A stretch of 64,000 nt of DNA, from contig QKWP01000196.1 in the NCBI GenBank assembly GCA_003550325.1, forward strand, positions 77,274-141,273, given 5' to 3'. Positions within the stretch are counted from its first letter, which is position 1. The number at the start of each line of letters is the position of its first letter. A program made the position numbers and the translations under genes. The notes beneath the pieces were generated by a model. It did not search any database. It had not been told where the DNA came from and saw only the letters and a program-made list of their open reading frames with translations. This DNA is from Gigaspora rosea. Taxonomy: Eukaryota; Glomeromycota; Glomeromycetes; Diversisporales; Gigasporaceae. Of this stretch, positions 34,605 through 46,296 are shown piece after piece.

Positions 34605-36487
34605 TCATCCTTGCTGCTTACATGTACGTGCATTATGCCCACTCCCACCACAAACGTTGCATACATATTTTCTTTTACTTTCTTTTATGTTGTTATTAAC
34701 AGATTGATTATTATTTGTATTAACATTTGATAAAGGCATTTTTATATTAGGATCTTGCGGATTCATTGCTTGATAATTTTGCACTAATCCTTTATAGCCT
34801 TGCAACTTGGAAGAGCTTTTCAACCTTTTCATTAGTGGCCGTCCACAATGTTTTATCATTTTTTCAACTTCAAATGGATTACTTTCATTGTTATTATTTT
34901 CAGTGGATGTCATTAGATTAATAAAACGAGTGATCATATTAATCAGTTCTTCTTCACATCCAAGATCCAAAGTGATATTTAGAGCCTTCTTCATTTTGCC
35001 AAATCCATTGGCATATCTGACTTTTTTATTGATTACTTTTGCATCATGCATTCTAGAATCTCAAATTTGTTCAAGAATATGAAGATCTGAAACAATAATA
35101 TCTGCATTATTTTGTTTATTTTGTTGAACATGGTGTTGAAATCTCAGCACTTTGCTGTTGTAAACTTTCTAGTTCCGTTTTCAATGTTCATCTTGATACC
35201 AACGTTGTGCAACTAATCCAATATGAAACCTTGCCGCCTTAGTATTCATCATTACTTAAAAAAAATAAGAACATATAATACCACGATTTATTATAACCAT
35301 GCATGTGCAAAGATGACCACCATCCCGCAATAATACAACATAATGTTTATAAACTGTTGATACACCTATAAGTTCCCAGATTTCAATTATATCATTTAAT
35401 CAATGTCCTCTATAAGTGAATTTATTGAAATCTTCGGCCTATTAAGTTGATTTTCCAGAAAGTCACTTTCATAATCCAATTGGTTTTCCTAAAAAAGATA
35501 ACTAGACAATGTAAAATGTATAAACTCAAATAAAACAAACTACCATAACTGTACTGAACCTGCAATCCTTGGATATCCTCATTTGACCATAGTTGAGCTC
35601 GATATAAAAGCAATCCAGTAATTTGCTGTTGCTGCACTGCCAATATATATAGCGTCAAGTATGATTTTAATAATTCCAAGACTTTTGGAAATACTAATTT
35701 AGCAATTGGTTGATTAGTTGGAAGAGAATATAAATAGCTATTATGCCGTGCCTACATTGCTTCATTATCAAGGAGATTTTGAATATATTCATAAAGATAA
35801 TGCAATGAGGTAGTGCTTTTTACACCTTCCTTGATTATACGATTCATTACCTCTACACGTTGGATGCTTTGTATTCCTGCTGTAAAACATTTTAATTGAT
35901 AACATCAGGCCTACGATTTTATACACCCTTGCAATGTTCTGTTAAAATAATTTTGTGTTATGGGATACTTATCTAATAAGCGTAACCACTATCTATGAAA
36001 ATCTTCTTCGAAAGTACTATTTCATGCATGTAAAAACTCCTGATAAAACTTGTCAAATTGTTTGGCAAGTTTATTTTTTTTATTCTCTTGGATATGAAAT
36101 GCACATAAAAAATGTCGCGTTGTGAGTAGTTTTAAACTAATATCATTGCCTAATGCAGAATCTGCATCAGAGAATGAAACAGCCAGTGGTGTATTATTTG
36201 TCGCATCCATAAGATATTCTACCATAAGATATTCTAAAAACCACTCATAAGATTCTGTAGTTTCATCATCAGTTAACTCTTGCGCTACCAACTGTGTCTT
36301 AGTATTGTTATCAATAACAACTAAAAGTGTGAGATACATGCCAAACCAATTTGTCTGACACGTATTATTAGTTTGAACAACATCCATATAACGAACTAGA
36401 CATTTTTGTTGTATTGGAGACATCTAAAATAATCCCACCAACTGATTGTTATATGGATCCATTTGAATATGAACAATCCAGTTAGGT
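34605..36487 (-). pseudogene. FAR1-type MULE transposase relic, catalytic to C-terminal part
   Basis: Read on the minus strand from 36487 downwards. MDPYNNQLVGLF (about 36460), a stop, then MSPIQQKCLVRYMDVVQTNNTCQTN and the frame 36022-36423 carry the DDE-type MULE core: VVIDNNTKTQLVAQ, DDETTESYEWFL, SFSDADSALG and HFLCAFHIQENK. A degraded middle follows (35422-35679). Then comes a SWIM-like region and finally 34605-35051, ending in a CCHC knuckle, CNVCGGSGHNARTC. The order matches plant and fungal FAR1/Mutator-like transposases. The protein's N-terminal FAR1 domain lies 6 kb away at 42500-43240, separated by the inserted element at 36489-42491. Many frame breaks; inactive. Confidence 0.75.
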
Positions 36488-36959
36488 AGGACCCCAAAGA
36501 ACTCTGATACAACTCAGATGATTCTAAAAAAGAAGACCGTCTAAAGCCAGATGTGGTCACGTGATATTGGGTTCGGTTAGGACACCTTGGAAGATCAGAT
36601 AGATCAATTTTGTGTAACCCTATAATTTCATAAAAATTAGATTTTTTCAAAAATTTTAACGGATATTCTTAGCAAATACTTAAAGTAAATTCTATAACCT
36701 TTTTTTTAATTTTAATTTTACAAACTTGTAGAATTAAAATAAAAAATTTCATCGAATTTACATAAATGCTTGCCGAGATATCTTCATTCAAAGTCTAATA
36801 AAAATTAAAACGTCTAAGCAAAAGTAAAATTGTTTAAAGCTTTGAATGAAAATATTTTAGCAACCATTTATAAAAATTTCATCAAGTTTGCTTAAAATAT
36901 CTTCATAAACTGTCTATAAAGTAAAAGCAAAGATAAAACATAATTAATAAATAAATAAA

Positions 36960-39010
36960 AAAAAAGCTTACACAATTAAAAAAAAAAGTCTACCAGTATG
37001 TAATTAGATAAAGTTTTTTTTTCTTTTTTAAAAACATATACTGAAATAGTCTTTATTTTTAAATCGATTACAATGAGTACAAAAGTTCCAAACAAACGCT
37101 ATGTAGAGGCCTTTTTTCGAACGTTCGTAAAGTATTATTATACGGACTGGAGAAAGATTCTTGACCCGTATACTTTTATTGATGATAAATGTGATCGATC
37201 TAAAACGTTCACAAACCGCCTATGAAGTAGAAGCAAAGAATGAATATATCTCAGCCAGGGGTACCGAATAATTGATTATAAAGACAACCCGGCAAAAAAA
37301 AGTTTATTATATAATTTTAATAAAGATATGATTAGATAAATAAAAAAAAAGCTTATAATTAATAAATAAATAAAAAAAAAGCTTATACGATTAAAAAAAA
37401 AANNNNNNNNNNNNNNNNNNNNNNNNNNNNNNNNNNNNNNNNNNNNNNNNNNNNNNNNNNNNNNNNNNNNNNNNNNNNNNNNNNNNNNNNNNNNNNNNNN
37501 NNNNNNNNNNNNNNNNNNNNNNNNNNNNNNNNNNNNNNNNNNNNNNNNNNNNNNNNNNNNNNNNNNNNNNNNNNNNNNNNNNNNNNNNNNNNNNNNNNNN
37601 NNNNNNNNNNNNNNNNNNNNNNNNNNNNNNNNNNNNNNNNNNNNNNNNNNNNNNNNNNNNNNNNNNNNNNNNNNNNNNNNNNNNNNNNNNNNNNNNNNNN
37701 NNNNNNNNNNNNNNNNNNNNNNNNNNNNNNNNNNNNNNNNNNNNNNNNNNNNNNNNNNNNNNNNNNNNNNNNNNNNNNNNNNNNNNNNNNNNNNNNNNNN
37801 NNNNNNNNNNNNNNNNNNNNNNNNNNNNNNNNNNNNNNNNNNNNNNNNNNNNNNNNNNNNNNNNNNNNNNNNNNNNNNNNNNNNNNNNNNNNNNNNNNNN
37901 NNNNNNNNNNNNNNNNNNNNNNNNNNNNNNNNNNNNNNNNNNNNNNNNNNNNNNNNNNNNNNNNNNNNNNNNNNNNNNNNNNNNNNNNNNNNNNNNNNNN
38001 NNNNNNNNNNNNNNNNNNNNNNNNNNNNNNNNNNNNNNNNNNNNNNNNNNNNNNNNNNNNNNNNNNNNNNNNNNNNNNNNNNNNNNNNNNNNNNNNNNNN
38101 NNNNNNNNNNNNNNNNNNNNNNNNNNNNNNNNNNNNNNNNNNNNNNNNNNNNNNNNNNNNNNNNNNNNNNNNNNNNNNNNNNNNNNNNNNNNNNNNNNNN
38201 NNNNNNNNNNNNNNNNNNNNNNNNNNNNNNNNNNNNNNNNNNNNNNNNNNNNNNNNNNNNNNNNNNNNNNNNNNNNNNNNNNNNNNNNNNNNNNNNNNNN
38301 NNNNNNNNNNNNNNNNNNNNNNNNNNNNNNNNNNNATTGTAAAGACAACCCGGCAAAAAAAAGTTTATTATATAATTTTAATAAAGATATGATTAGATAA
38401 ATAAAAAAAAAGCTTATAATTAATAAATAAATAAAAAAAAAGCTTATACGATTAAAAAAAAAAAGCCTACCGGTATGTGATTAGATAAAGTTTTTTTTTC
38501 TTTTTAAAAATGTATACTGAAATAGTCTTTATTTTTAAATTGATTACAATGAGTACAAAAGTTCCAAACAAACGCTATGTAGAGGCCTTTTTTCGAACGT
38601 TTGTAAAGTATTATTATACGGATTGGAGAAAGACTCTTGACCCATATACTTTGGAAATCTTTTATTGATGATAAAATGTGGTCGATTCAAAACGTTCACA
38701 ATAATTGATTGTAAAGACAACCCGGCAAAAAAAAGTTTATTATATAATTTTAATAAAAATATAATTAGATAAATAAAAAAAAAAGCTTATATGACTAAAA
38801 AAAGAAAGCCTACCAGTGTATGATTGGATAAAGTTTTTTTTTCTTTTTTAAATACATTAGTCTTTATTTTTAAATCGATTACAATGAGTCCAAACAAATG
38901 CTACGTAGATGCCTTTTTTCAAATATTTGTAAAGTATTATTATACGGACTGGAGAAAGACTCTTGGCCCGTATACTTTGGAAATCTTTTATTGATGGTAA
39001 AATGTGGTCG
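36960..39010 (+). repeat. Tandem array, unit about 370 bp, containing the assembly gap
   Basis: At least three copies are visible: about 36960-37370, 38336-38705 and 38706-39010. Each has poly-A/T runs, aaagacaacccggcaaaaaa and a short frame beginning MSTKVPNKRYVEAFF and continuing with KYYYTDWRK. Copy 3 has lost a few codons. The sequence on each side of the N run is the same unit, so the gap lies inside the array and copy number is unknown. The short frame matches no family I can name. Confidence 0.75.
37403..38335. other. Assembly gap (933 N)
   Basis: A run of N only. Any protein read through it is meaningless. Confidence 0.99.
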
Positions 39011-39264
39011 ATTCAAGACGTTCACAATAGTTTCTATATGTATATGATCACATTTAATTTAATTCAATTTACAATCTTTTATAAAAAAGTTTCCTACGAA
39101 AAAAATATAAACTTAATAAATAATAATCCTTTTCCAAATATTTTATCTTCAAGCAGCTCTTGGAGATTCTATTATTGTTCATTTATTTATATTTTAATAA
39201 GTAAAAGAATAGTGCACGTTGTCTCGAAAAGAAAGCGTAGTACTACTGCGCAAATTCTATGAGT

Positions 39265-39450
39265 TTTTTTTATTTTAATTCTACAAACTTATAGAATTAA
39301 AATAAAAAAATTTCATTGAATTCGTTGCCAGGATATCTAAATGCCTATGAAAATAAAACTTAAATGAATATATCTTAATAACCACTTAAGCAAATTCTAT
39401 GAACTTTCTTTTATTTTAATTCTACAAACTTGTAGAATTAAAATAAAAAA
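39265..39450. repeat. Recurring perfect hairpin, two copies here and one at 36709-36740
   Basis: The stem ttttaattctacaa with the complementary ttgtagaattaaaa around a short loop occurs at about 39270-39308, 39410-39448 and, slightly altered, at 36709-36740. Each copy is near an aaattctatga word. All are inside the 6 kb MULE-like element. Confidence 0.6.
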
Positions 39451-39639
39451 AAATTCATCAAGTTTGCCTAGATGACCTCCAAAATTTTAAAAAATTTAAT
39501 TTATAACTTCTAAATAAACTTTATTTACAAAAAACTATGACCGACTTTTAACAAAATTTAATACCCATTAAAAAAAATGCTCAATTTTTTATTTATCACA
39601 CTGCTTTTTAAACTAACATTCTACTAGTCTGAAGCATTA

Positions 39640-40240
39640 AGTTGGAATTCTTTAATACAATTATTGACTTTTTATTTCTACTTGTCCATCCTTATGCTGT
39701 TTCTGAGGGTTACATGTCCAACACCAACTCTCTGATGTGTTATATCGGTAGCAATTTGCATACTTTCCATTCCCCTCCTTCATTACTATATTTATTGGTT
39801 GTAGTGTTTTTAGTTAATCCAAAGACACTTTCACTTTCTAATTGCGAAACTTATATTACATATTAATATAATAGAAGTTAGGTAAATAACATTCTAATAA
39901 AATACTTACTTCTTTAAGCACCACTTTATATGATGGTATGCGTAACATCTTTAATATGTCATATTCCATCAACCAGGCTGCTAACAATCTATCACCAATT
40001 TGTTGAATATTATTTAATTTATTAAAAGAATCCATTCGATTATATTTTCGTAGTTCGTGGCTTTAATTTGAAATTCTTTAATACATTATTTCCACTCATC
40101 CATTCTTGTATTGTTTTCTAAGGATCGCATACATGTTCGACATGTTCAACATGTTCAACACCTATGTTTATATCTGTCGCAATTTGCATATTTCCATTAG
40201 CATATTCGCTTTTGAAATCTTGTAGTATCTTGAGTTAGTC
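39640..40240 (-). pseudogene. Protein-kinase gene fragments inside the MULE-like element
   Basis: On the minus strand, 40080-39911 reads EFQIKATNYENIIEWI, a break, then KLNNIQQIGDRLLAAWLMEYD and ending YKVVLKE, directly followed by gtaagt, an intact-looking splice donor. This fits the start of a kinase domain of a family I know as strongly expanded in mycorrhizal fungi: a conserved lead-in, a glycine-loop position (here IGDRLL, degraded) and the VALK-type lysine strand. The preceding bases (40240-40080) and a second copy at 39860-39640 encode the upstream cysteine-containing lead-in (CDP...). The rest of the kinase is absent. It looks like captured genomic gene sequence rather than part of a transposase. 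Confidence 0.5.
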
Positions 40241-40714
40241 CAAATAAAATGTATTATTAACAAAAAATTATTAGCTACGAAATATAAACCAAATTTTAAC
40301 TTATTTTGCACAAAAAATCTTTAGATTCAAGCAATATTTAAAGTTTATGGAGAGCGGGACTTGTTGGCTTTTTGTGGATAATTTATACGATCTTACATAT
40401 CACTGTCTTTTTTGATTTGTCTTATATTATTCAACTGAGTTAAAAAAATACAGAGCCACATCCTCCTTTACAAATCATTTTAATGGTATGTATTCTATTA
40501 AAAGAATCCATTCGAGCATACATCTATTTTGCACAGAAATCTAGAGTTAGTTTATAGTTAAAGGCAGTATTTACAAAAAAAAATAAATAAATATATTATG
40601 ATAACCTGAGATAGATTTTTAGAATTGATTCGGTTTCGACTTAAAATCAATTCTAAACCTAGTCATAAAAAAAAAAGGAATTTGTTCCAATTAATCCGTA
40701 ATGCAAGGAAGTTG

Positions 40715-41830
40715 TTTGTTTTAATTTAGAGTGGTATGACTCTAGAGGATTCATTGTAGTCACTTGCAGGAGCAAGAGAAAATGATGTCATGCCCAAAGG
40801 GCCCACTGGTCTGTATTTTTCGAATAATTTCTTTTTATGTATCGTTGTATATCTGAAACCGGGCACTCGTCAATTGCTTGTTGAATAAGATTCTCACAGC
40901 CAATCTTAGTCCTTTTGTGCATCGCTTGAGACATTTTTTGCTGAGTTTTGGGATCATAAATCTTTTCCATCCATGTTCTCATAGTGTGGACCATACAATA
41001 GATAATAGCACATTCTTGTTCGCCATTCCGAAGGCCTGGAAAAGCTTTTTTTATACTCTTTGCTTCGACATGACTATGGTCAGCAAGAAAATATCTAGGC
41101 TTCCATTTATTTGCAAACCGTTGAACTATCTTTAAAGCCTCTGCAACGGTACTACTATCCTCATTACTTACGAAAAAATGAGCCCCTACATCCCAACGTC
41201 CATACATGTTACAAACGTACAAAGTAAACAAACGATAATCGTATCTATTTGTTTTGTGTGTTGAATCGATTAACGTTAACTATCCATACCCTTCAAGATT
41301 ATTAATTTGATTAGGGTACACAAAAACAAGACCTTGTGTAGGTTGATCAGCAATTTTAAAACGTTCGACCCTATATCCTTGATTTTCAAGAAAAGAGACC
41401 GCTTCATGAATATCTAATTCGTGCTTCGAATTGCCAATAAGATGTGTATTGAGAGCCCCACGAACTTTAAGCTTTATATTTGAAACTTCCTTACGTTTTA
41501 ATTCTTTGATACTCTCCCCTAGATCCAATTTTTCAGTTGCATATTCTTTACTGCATTCGTTATTTCAGGTGGCCGATAGTTCTTAACGGCTTCTAGTTCA
41601 ACCAGAGCCCAAACAGCTTGCGAACGCTTTAATTTTTCACTTTCTTCTAATGAATGATCATAATTAGGTGAATCTTTAAACTGTTCTACTTTGATTTTTT
41701 GTTCCAAAAGATAGCACATAACTTTTATTTTGGCTGAGCATAAGCCAGCAGGTCGAATCTTAGTTTTTCGGTTGCAGTATTTCATCTTTTCGTGAACTTG
41801 ATGGGCTGCTCTTTGCAAAACAACAACCAT
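40715..41830 (-). pseudogene. MULE transposase relic (second family)
   Basis: From 41830 downwards, MVVVLQRAAHQVHEKMKY and the frame to 41519 give the N-terminal region. After a shift near 41525, LGESIKELKRKEVSNIKLKV runs to an in-frame TAG at 41280-41282, where the family has Trp. It continues as LTLIDSTHKTNRYDYR and FTLYVCNMYGRWDVGAHFFVSNED. The MULE core has the first Asp in TLIDSTHK, then YFLADHSHVEAKSIKKAFPG and IYCMVHTMRTWM. After a stop at 40788 the frame reads on as LLLQVTTMNPLESYHS to about 40720. The protein lies within the 36489-42491 TIRs and is the likely former driver of that element. It has one frameshift and two stops. Confidence 0.75.
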
Positions 41831-42499
41831 GAATCACCATTAACTAGATTTCCGTGGCTAAATACAGTCCATATGTTTGAGACGAGAGGCCACTAGTTGT
41901 CATCAAATTCTCATAAAGAAAGGTTTAGTGGCTCACTGATATTAAAAAGGAGAAGATGCCTTTGATTTGGAGGTAAAGTTTCAGAGGTAGGTGTATTAAC
42001 TGAATTCATATCTATATTGTTTTTCTATAAACATTTTTTTTAAACTACTGTAAAAGTTTTTTTTTAAAAAAAAAGCTAACAGCTTCGAAAAAAAAGCTAA
42101 CAGCTTAAAATATATAATATATTATAGAAGCATATAAAAATTTAAAGCCTCTAGCAACCACAATATTTTAGAAACTCGTTGTCTTTGTTTTTATCAAACA
42201 AAAATATATTGATGCATTTTTTGCATTTTTGGCGTGCATGCATAACTGATAAGTTATACAAAATCTCACGGGAAATATTTTTATGATGGCCGGAAGTTCT
42301 GTCGGAGCTATTTTTGATTAGATGGTCACATGACCACACCTGGCTTTAGCCACCCCCTAAAAAAGGAAATTTTGCATGGAAATTTATCAAACATTGCATT
42401 TTTATATAGTATTTTATACATCTATTTGGCTAAAATACAGCTAAAATTATACAAACTCAGATCTAAGTTGTATCAGAGTTCTCCGGGGTCCTGCTAAGG

Positions 42500-43240
42500 T
42501 CCTGACTTTTTAATTGTAGCAAATGCTCAATAAATTTTTGTGCCTTCCCATGACGCTAACTAGGTGGTATTCTAAACTTCTGAACAGCATTATAAATGTC
42601 ACATTTATGAATCATATATTCAGGAAACTTTGTAGCCAAAAGAGATAAAATTTGTTTAGTTCCCAGATTCCCTTTGGTAACATAAAATTCTATTAGCTCT
42701 AAGATTTCTGGTAACAATTTTCTATACTTTGGAGCAAATAACACAATATTCGGTTCCATCTGATGATTATGCTCCCTTACAATGCTTGTAATAACTATAA
42801 AAGAAGAGGACTTTGGCTTTGATAAGTTTATATGCCACGAACTTAAAGTCTTTTCTAAATTCCTATCACGCTGCCAAGAAAGATCAATAATATTGTTACA
42901 AACAGTTTCTTCAGATTGTGAACACTCAAATGTTCGTCGTTTTATCTCGCCATCTTTATCAGTTGCTACTCTTTTTCGTCGTATAGAAAAGCCTATAGCT
43001 TTAGCATAATGATTTAGATGTGCTTCAGCATCATCCCATGACAAGTATGAAGTGTCTATTTGAATCTGAAGGTCTTGTTGTTCATTTTCTGTATACTGTT
43101 CTTTTTCTATAAATAGTTCCATTTCATTTGATTCGATAGTCACTAACCCCAAACTTAAATTATTAGTCTCTATATCGATTGGAAAACTACTTGATGATCC
43201 TAAAGGAATTATATTTAAAGATTCTAAAGAAGGTTATAAA
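42500..43240 (-). pseudogene. FAR1 DNA-binding domain (N-terminal part of the split MULE)
   Basis: The open frame 42556-43152 (198 codons), extendable upstream in frame to about 43240, carries a FAR1-type zinc-binding domain: SWDDAEAHLNHYAKAIGFSIRRKR, then RRTFECSQSEE and WHINLSKPKSSS, ending IVREHNHQM. The C..C..H.H spacing is the WRKY-GCM1-like fold that binds transposon ends. The C-terminal helix ends DIYNAVQKFRIPPS, and the frame then reads FIEHLLQLKSQDL up to the insertion point at 42491. The catalytic part lies at 34605-36487. This piece is the best-preserved transposase segment in the region. Confidence 0.75.
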
Positions 43241-43317
43241 TACCCAACCAACATTTCAACAGTAATTCATAAAGCAATAATACTATAAACTCACCTTTTA
43301 TAACTTATAATTGTGTC

Positions 43318-44840
43318 GCTAGAATTAAAAAACGGCAAGAAAACAGGTAGCAAACAAGCAAAGAGAAAAATGCAAGTGCGTGAAAAACAAGGCAAATAAG
43401 AAAACCAGTAACGAAAAAGCACAGTAACAAAAAATAAGCAAGTAAGGTTGTGGTCTCAGAATGTTCGAACTTAGTAAAGTTAGTAATGTGTATGACAAAT
43501 ACATATCGCTAGAAATGTAAGAAGAACAAGGTAAAAAAGAAAACTAGCAATAAAGATATGCAGTAACAAAAAAAATAAGCAAGTGAAGTTGTGATCTCTG
43601 AATGCAAAAATGTTCAAGGTTAGCAATGTCAGCAATGTGCACGAGGTGAGTTTGTTGAAATGATTAAATATGTGTCACTAGTGCTTCAATCCGTATCCGA
43701 TCAATTCGGATAAATCTGACAATTCGGATTAAATTCAGATATTCGGATTCATTAATTTTAAACGGATAGATCCGTAATATATATCGGATTAAGGATAAGG
43801 ATTATCCGATTTGTAATCCTATGATACCTGCAGAAAACTGAGTAAAAAAAATAAATTTTAAATTATTATTGAAAGTTTAAGGTATCATTTCACTAAAAAA
43901 AAAATCCATTAACATTATTAAACAAAAAATTAAATTTAATATCGATAACAACAAAAATAATATTTTTTTTCCAAGTTTTTTTTGTTTGTCTTTAATAAAA
44001 ATTCTCTATTAGGCAAACTTGCGTTCTCAATTATTTTTATCTTACTTAAGTAAATGAAGCTCTTCTGTTATACTGATACGAAGTATTTTAAAAGTATTAG
44101 TAATCCAGTATTTTAGCTTTTAATCGTGCTAAAGGCTTGAATTTTTTAATTTAAACATTCATTATAGCTGATTAATACCCATTAAGCTTCGATTAAATTT
44201 TCTTTGGTTGTCATATATTCTATCGAAGAATTCACGAGACAGAAATTATATGTTTGCAGCTCCATAATATCAATAAAGAAAAAAACGATTCATGAAAGTA
44301 ATTATATAAATATTATTTAACGAACTTCAATTATTAATTTATTTATTTTTACTAACAATTTATTGATGCATTATTAAACATTAAATTCCAGCAATAACTC
44401 TGGTTATTGATGGATCAGTAAAAAATCAGTAAATAACATACGTCAATCTCTGAATGACAGGAATCAATAAATGATGCATAACATACACACCTGAAATAAG
44501 CAGGCGTATTTGGCTTGTCTCAAATGCGTTAAATAACTTTATTCTATATGAAATAATTTGAGTTTTTCATGTACCTATACTTTTTTTATGGATTAAATCT
44601 GAATTTATTCAATTCGAATTATATTCGAATTTAACCGGATGTGTAAAATAGAATTCGAATTTAATCCGAATGGCCCCAAAAAAGTAGGATCGAAGCTCTA
44701 TGCGTCACTATGATTAAATACATGTCACTAAAACTGTGAAATGAACAGGATGAAAAACTAGTAACAAAGAAACACAGTGATGGCAAGTTGATTTCAAAAT
44801 GCAAAAATGTCCAAAGGTTGATAATATAATAATGTGCATT
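43318..44840. repeat. Tandem repeat, unit about 180 bp, third copy split by an element
   Basis: Copies begin gctagaat (43318) and gctagaaatg (about 43508), and a third resumes at about 44709 after the insertion 43679-44700. Shared words include aaaccagtaac, aataagcaagt, gttgtg.tctc.gaatg and gtcagcaatgtgca. Just downstream, gcggtgatgatcacc (about 44893) resembles the ends of the 12411-13628 element, so this may be a degenerate third copy with an expanded interior. Confidence 0.55.
43679..44700. mobile_element. hAT-type non-autonomous element, 1.02 kb
   Basis: The left end is tagtgcttcaatccgtatcc and the right end, complemented, tagagcttcgatcctacttt. Octamers tgtgtcac (43671-43678) and tgcgtcac (44701-44708) differ by one base. 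Subterminal blocks repeat attcggat/atccgaat on both sides. No coding capacity. The start resembles those of 4540-4680 and 56266-58283. Confidence 0.7.
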
Positions 44841-45040
44841 AAATGATAATCTACATTTTATGTTACGCATTATGATCACATGATTACATGATGCGGTGAT
44901 GATCACCATAGGTTATTATAATAATATTTCTATTATTAATACACAAAAAAAAAATATAATTAAATATATTATCATAATAAAACACAATGAGAATTTTATC
45001 TTGTAAAAGACGGGATTAGTATTAGATAATATATATATTA

Positions 45041-45130
45041 ACACATGATACTGCTTTCTCATAGCTCAGTATCAAGTAATACATTATATTACTAAACACA
45101 TGATACTGCTTTTTCATAGCTCAGTATCAA
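45041..45130. repeat. Two direct copies of a 35-base hairpin word
   Basis: acacatgatactgctt followed by tcatagctcagtatcaa occurs at 45041-45075 and 45096-45130. Each copy contains tgatactg and cagtatca, so it can form a stem. Confidence 0.55.
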
Positions 45131-45157
45131 ATAAATATATTTAATTATTATTTGTCA

Positions 45158-45190
45158 CAGCTAATGCTGAAGTTGGCTGATGCTGAAGCT
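45158..45190. mobile_element. Truncated end of the 30804-31031 MITE family
   Basis: tgtcacagctaatgctgaag followed by ttggctgatgctgaagct matches the TIR at 30804-30842 with one or two changes. No partner end was found here. Confidence 0.55.
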
Positions 45191-45199
45191 TACATGACA

Positions 45200-45943
45200 A
45201 TCCTGGGTCTGAAATGAAGATCGTATACCACGTAACATCGATGTAGAAAAGGCCGATACTAGTTTATATATGATTTTGAGAAAATCACGTTTGTTTTGTT
45301 CGGACTGATCCGGGTTAATCAAAATTTTCGTGATTTGATTAGTCCATTATATCGGGTAATCCCGTGATGTACGAAACTCCCAAGAATATTTTTTAAATAT
45401 CTCAATTTTTTATTATGCAAATCAATTTCCACTTATAATTGAAAAATATAGCGCATGTCAAAATTTATCTGAATATAACAAAAACCTGATTTTCATTTTT
45501 GGGCAGTATCGGCCCTTTCTATTGCAATGGCCCCATATGTACACACACACCCGATACGGTCCGTCAGTATGCACAAGATCTCCCATTATGCACGATCAAT
45601 CAAAATCACAAATCTTTGTTTACATAGGTCAACACAACCCAACTTCCTGCATTTTTTATTTTTTTTTTGCTTTGTGCAAAAAACAAATTTTATGAAAAAA
45701 AATGTTGGGTGACGATTTTACAAATAGAAACTTTCTAACTTTAGTCTATATATGTTTTAAACTGACCCTGACCCTAACATTAACGTTAATGAAAATTGGC
45801 GATAGATGTGTTCTCCTTTTTTAGATGTTTATCATCCAACATTTTAGTACGGGCATTTAATTCTAATCTAATGCATTCATGCAATCTTCAACAAAATTCC
45901 CTACAATTATAAAAATCTATTAGTATTGCAGCAAAAAGATACC
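45200..45943. other. Unassigned AT-rich sequence
   Basis: No gene is supported. A ccgggttaatc...gggtaatcccg motif occurs at 45310-45370, and a (ac)n microsatellite, tacacacacacccg, at 45540. Confidence 0.3.
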
Positions 45944-46290
45944 TTCCTTTTTTCTCTTTTATTTACCTTTTTTTCTTCGTATTCTTTATTTCCCTTTTCG
46001 ATTTTTTTCCTCTTCATTTATTTCCCTTTTCAATTTTCTTCCTCTTCAACTCTTCCTTTTTTCTCCTTTGATTCTTTTTTTTCCTTTTTTTTGTATTCTT
46101 TCTTCATTTTTTTTTCAATTTTTGGTTTTTGATTTTTTTTTCTTTTTTATCTTTTTCTTCGTATTCTTCGTTTTCCTTTTTCGATTTTTTTCTTTCTTTT
46201 TGATTCTTCCTTTTTTCTACCTTTTCTTCGATTCTTTTTTTTTATCAACTTTTCTTTTTCCTTTATTTTTTTTTTACTTTTTTTTTTATT
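45944..46290. repeat. Long pyrimidine-rich tract
   Basis: About 350 bases are almost only T and C, with sparse A and G, built from tcttcctttttt-like words. Overlapping Phe-rich frames (45926-46132, 46068-46298) are composition artefacts. Confidence 0.75.
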
Positions 46291-46296
46291 TTTATT

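Larger units (their letters stand above)
36489..42491. mobile_element. 6.0 kb MULE-like element inserted in another MULE gene, with 31-bp TIR
   Basis: The left end, ggacccc..agaactctgata continuing caact.agat (36489-36519), is matched, complemented, at 42461-42491 with about three differences. A second inverted match (taaagccagatgtggtcacg at about 36543-36562 and the complement of cgtgaccacacctggcttta-like bases at 42326-42346) lies further in. The flanks agttaggta and tgctaaggt could be an eroded 9-bp duplication. Joining the FAR1 relic across it restores a continuous domain (SQDL/NWIVHIQMDP). Contents: tandem array with the N gap, kinase gene fragments, and a second MULE transposase (40715-41830). 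Confidence 0.75.

Noticed and set aside
37383-38356. Two 321-codon minus-strand frames
   Set aside because: They are read through the N gap and contain no real sequence.
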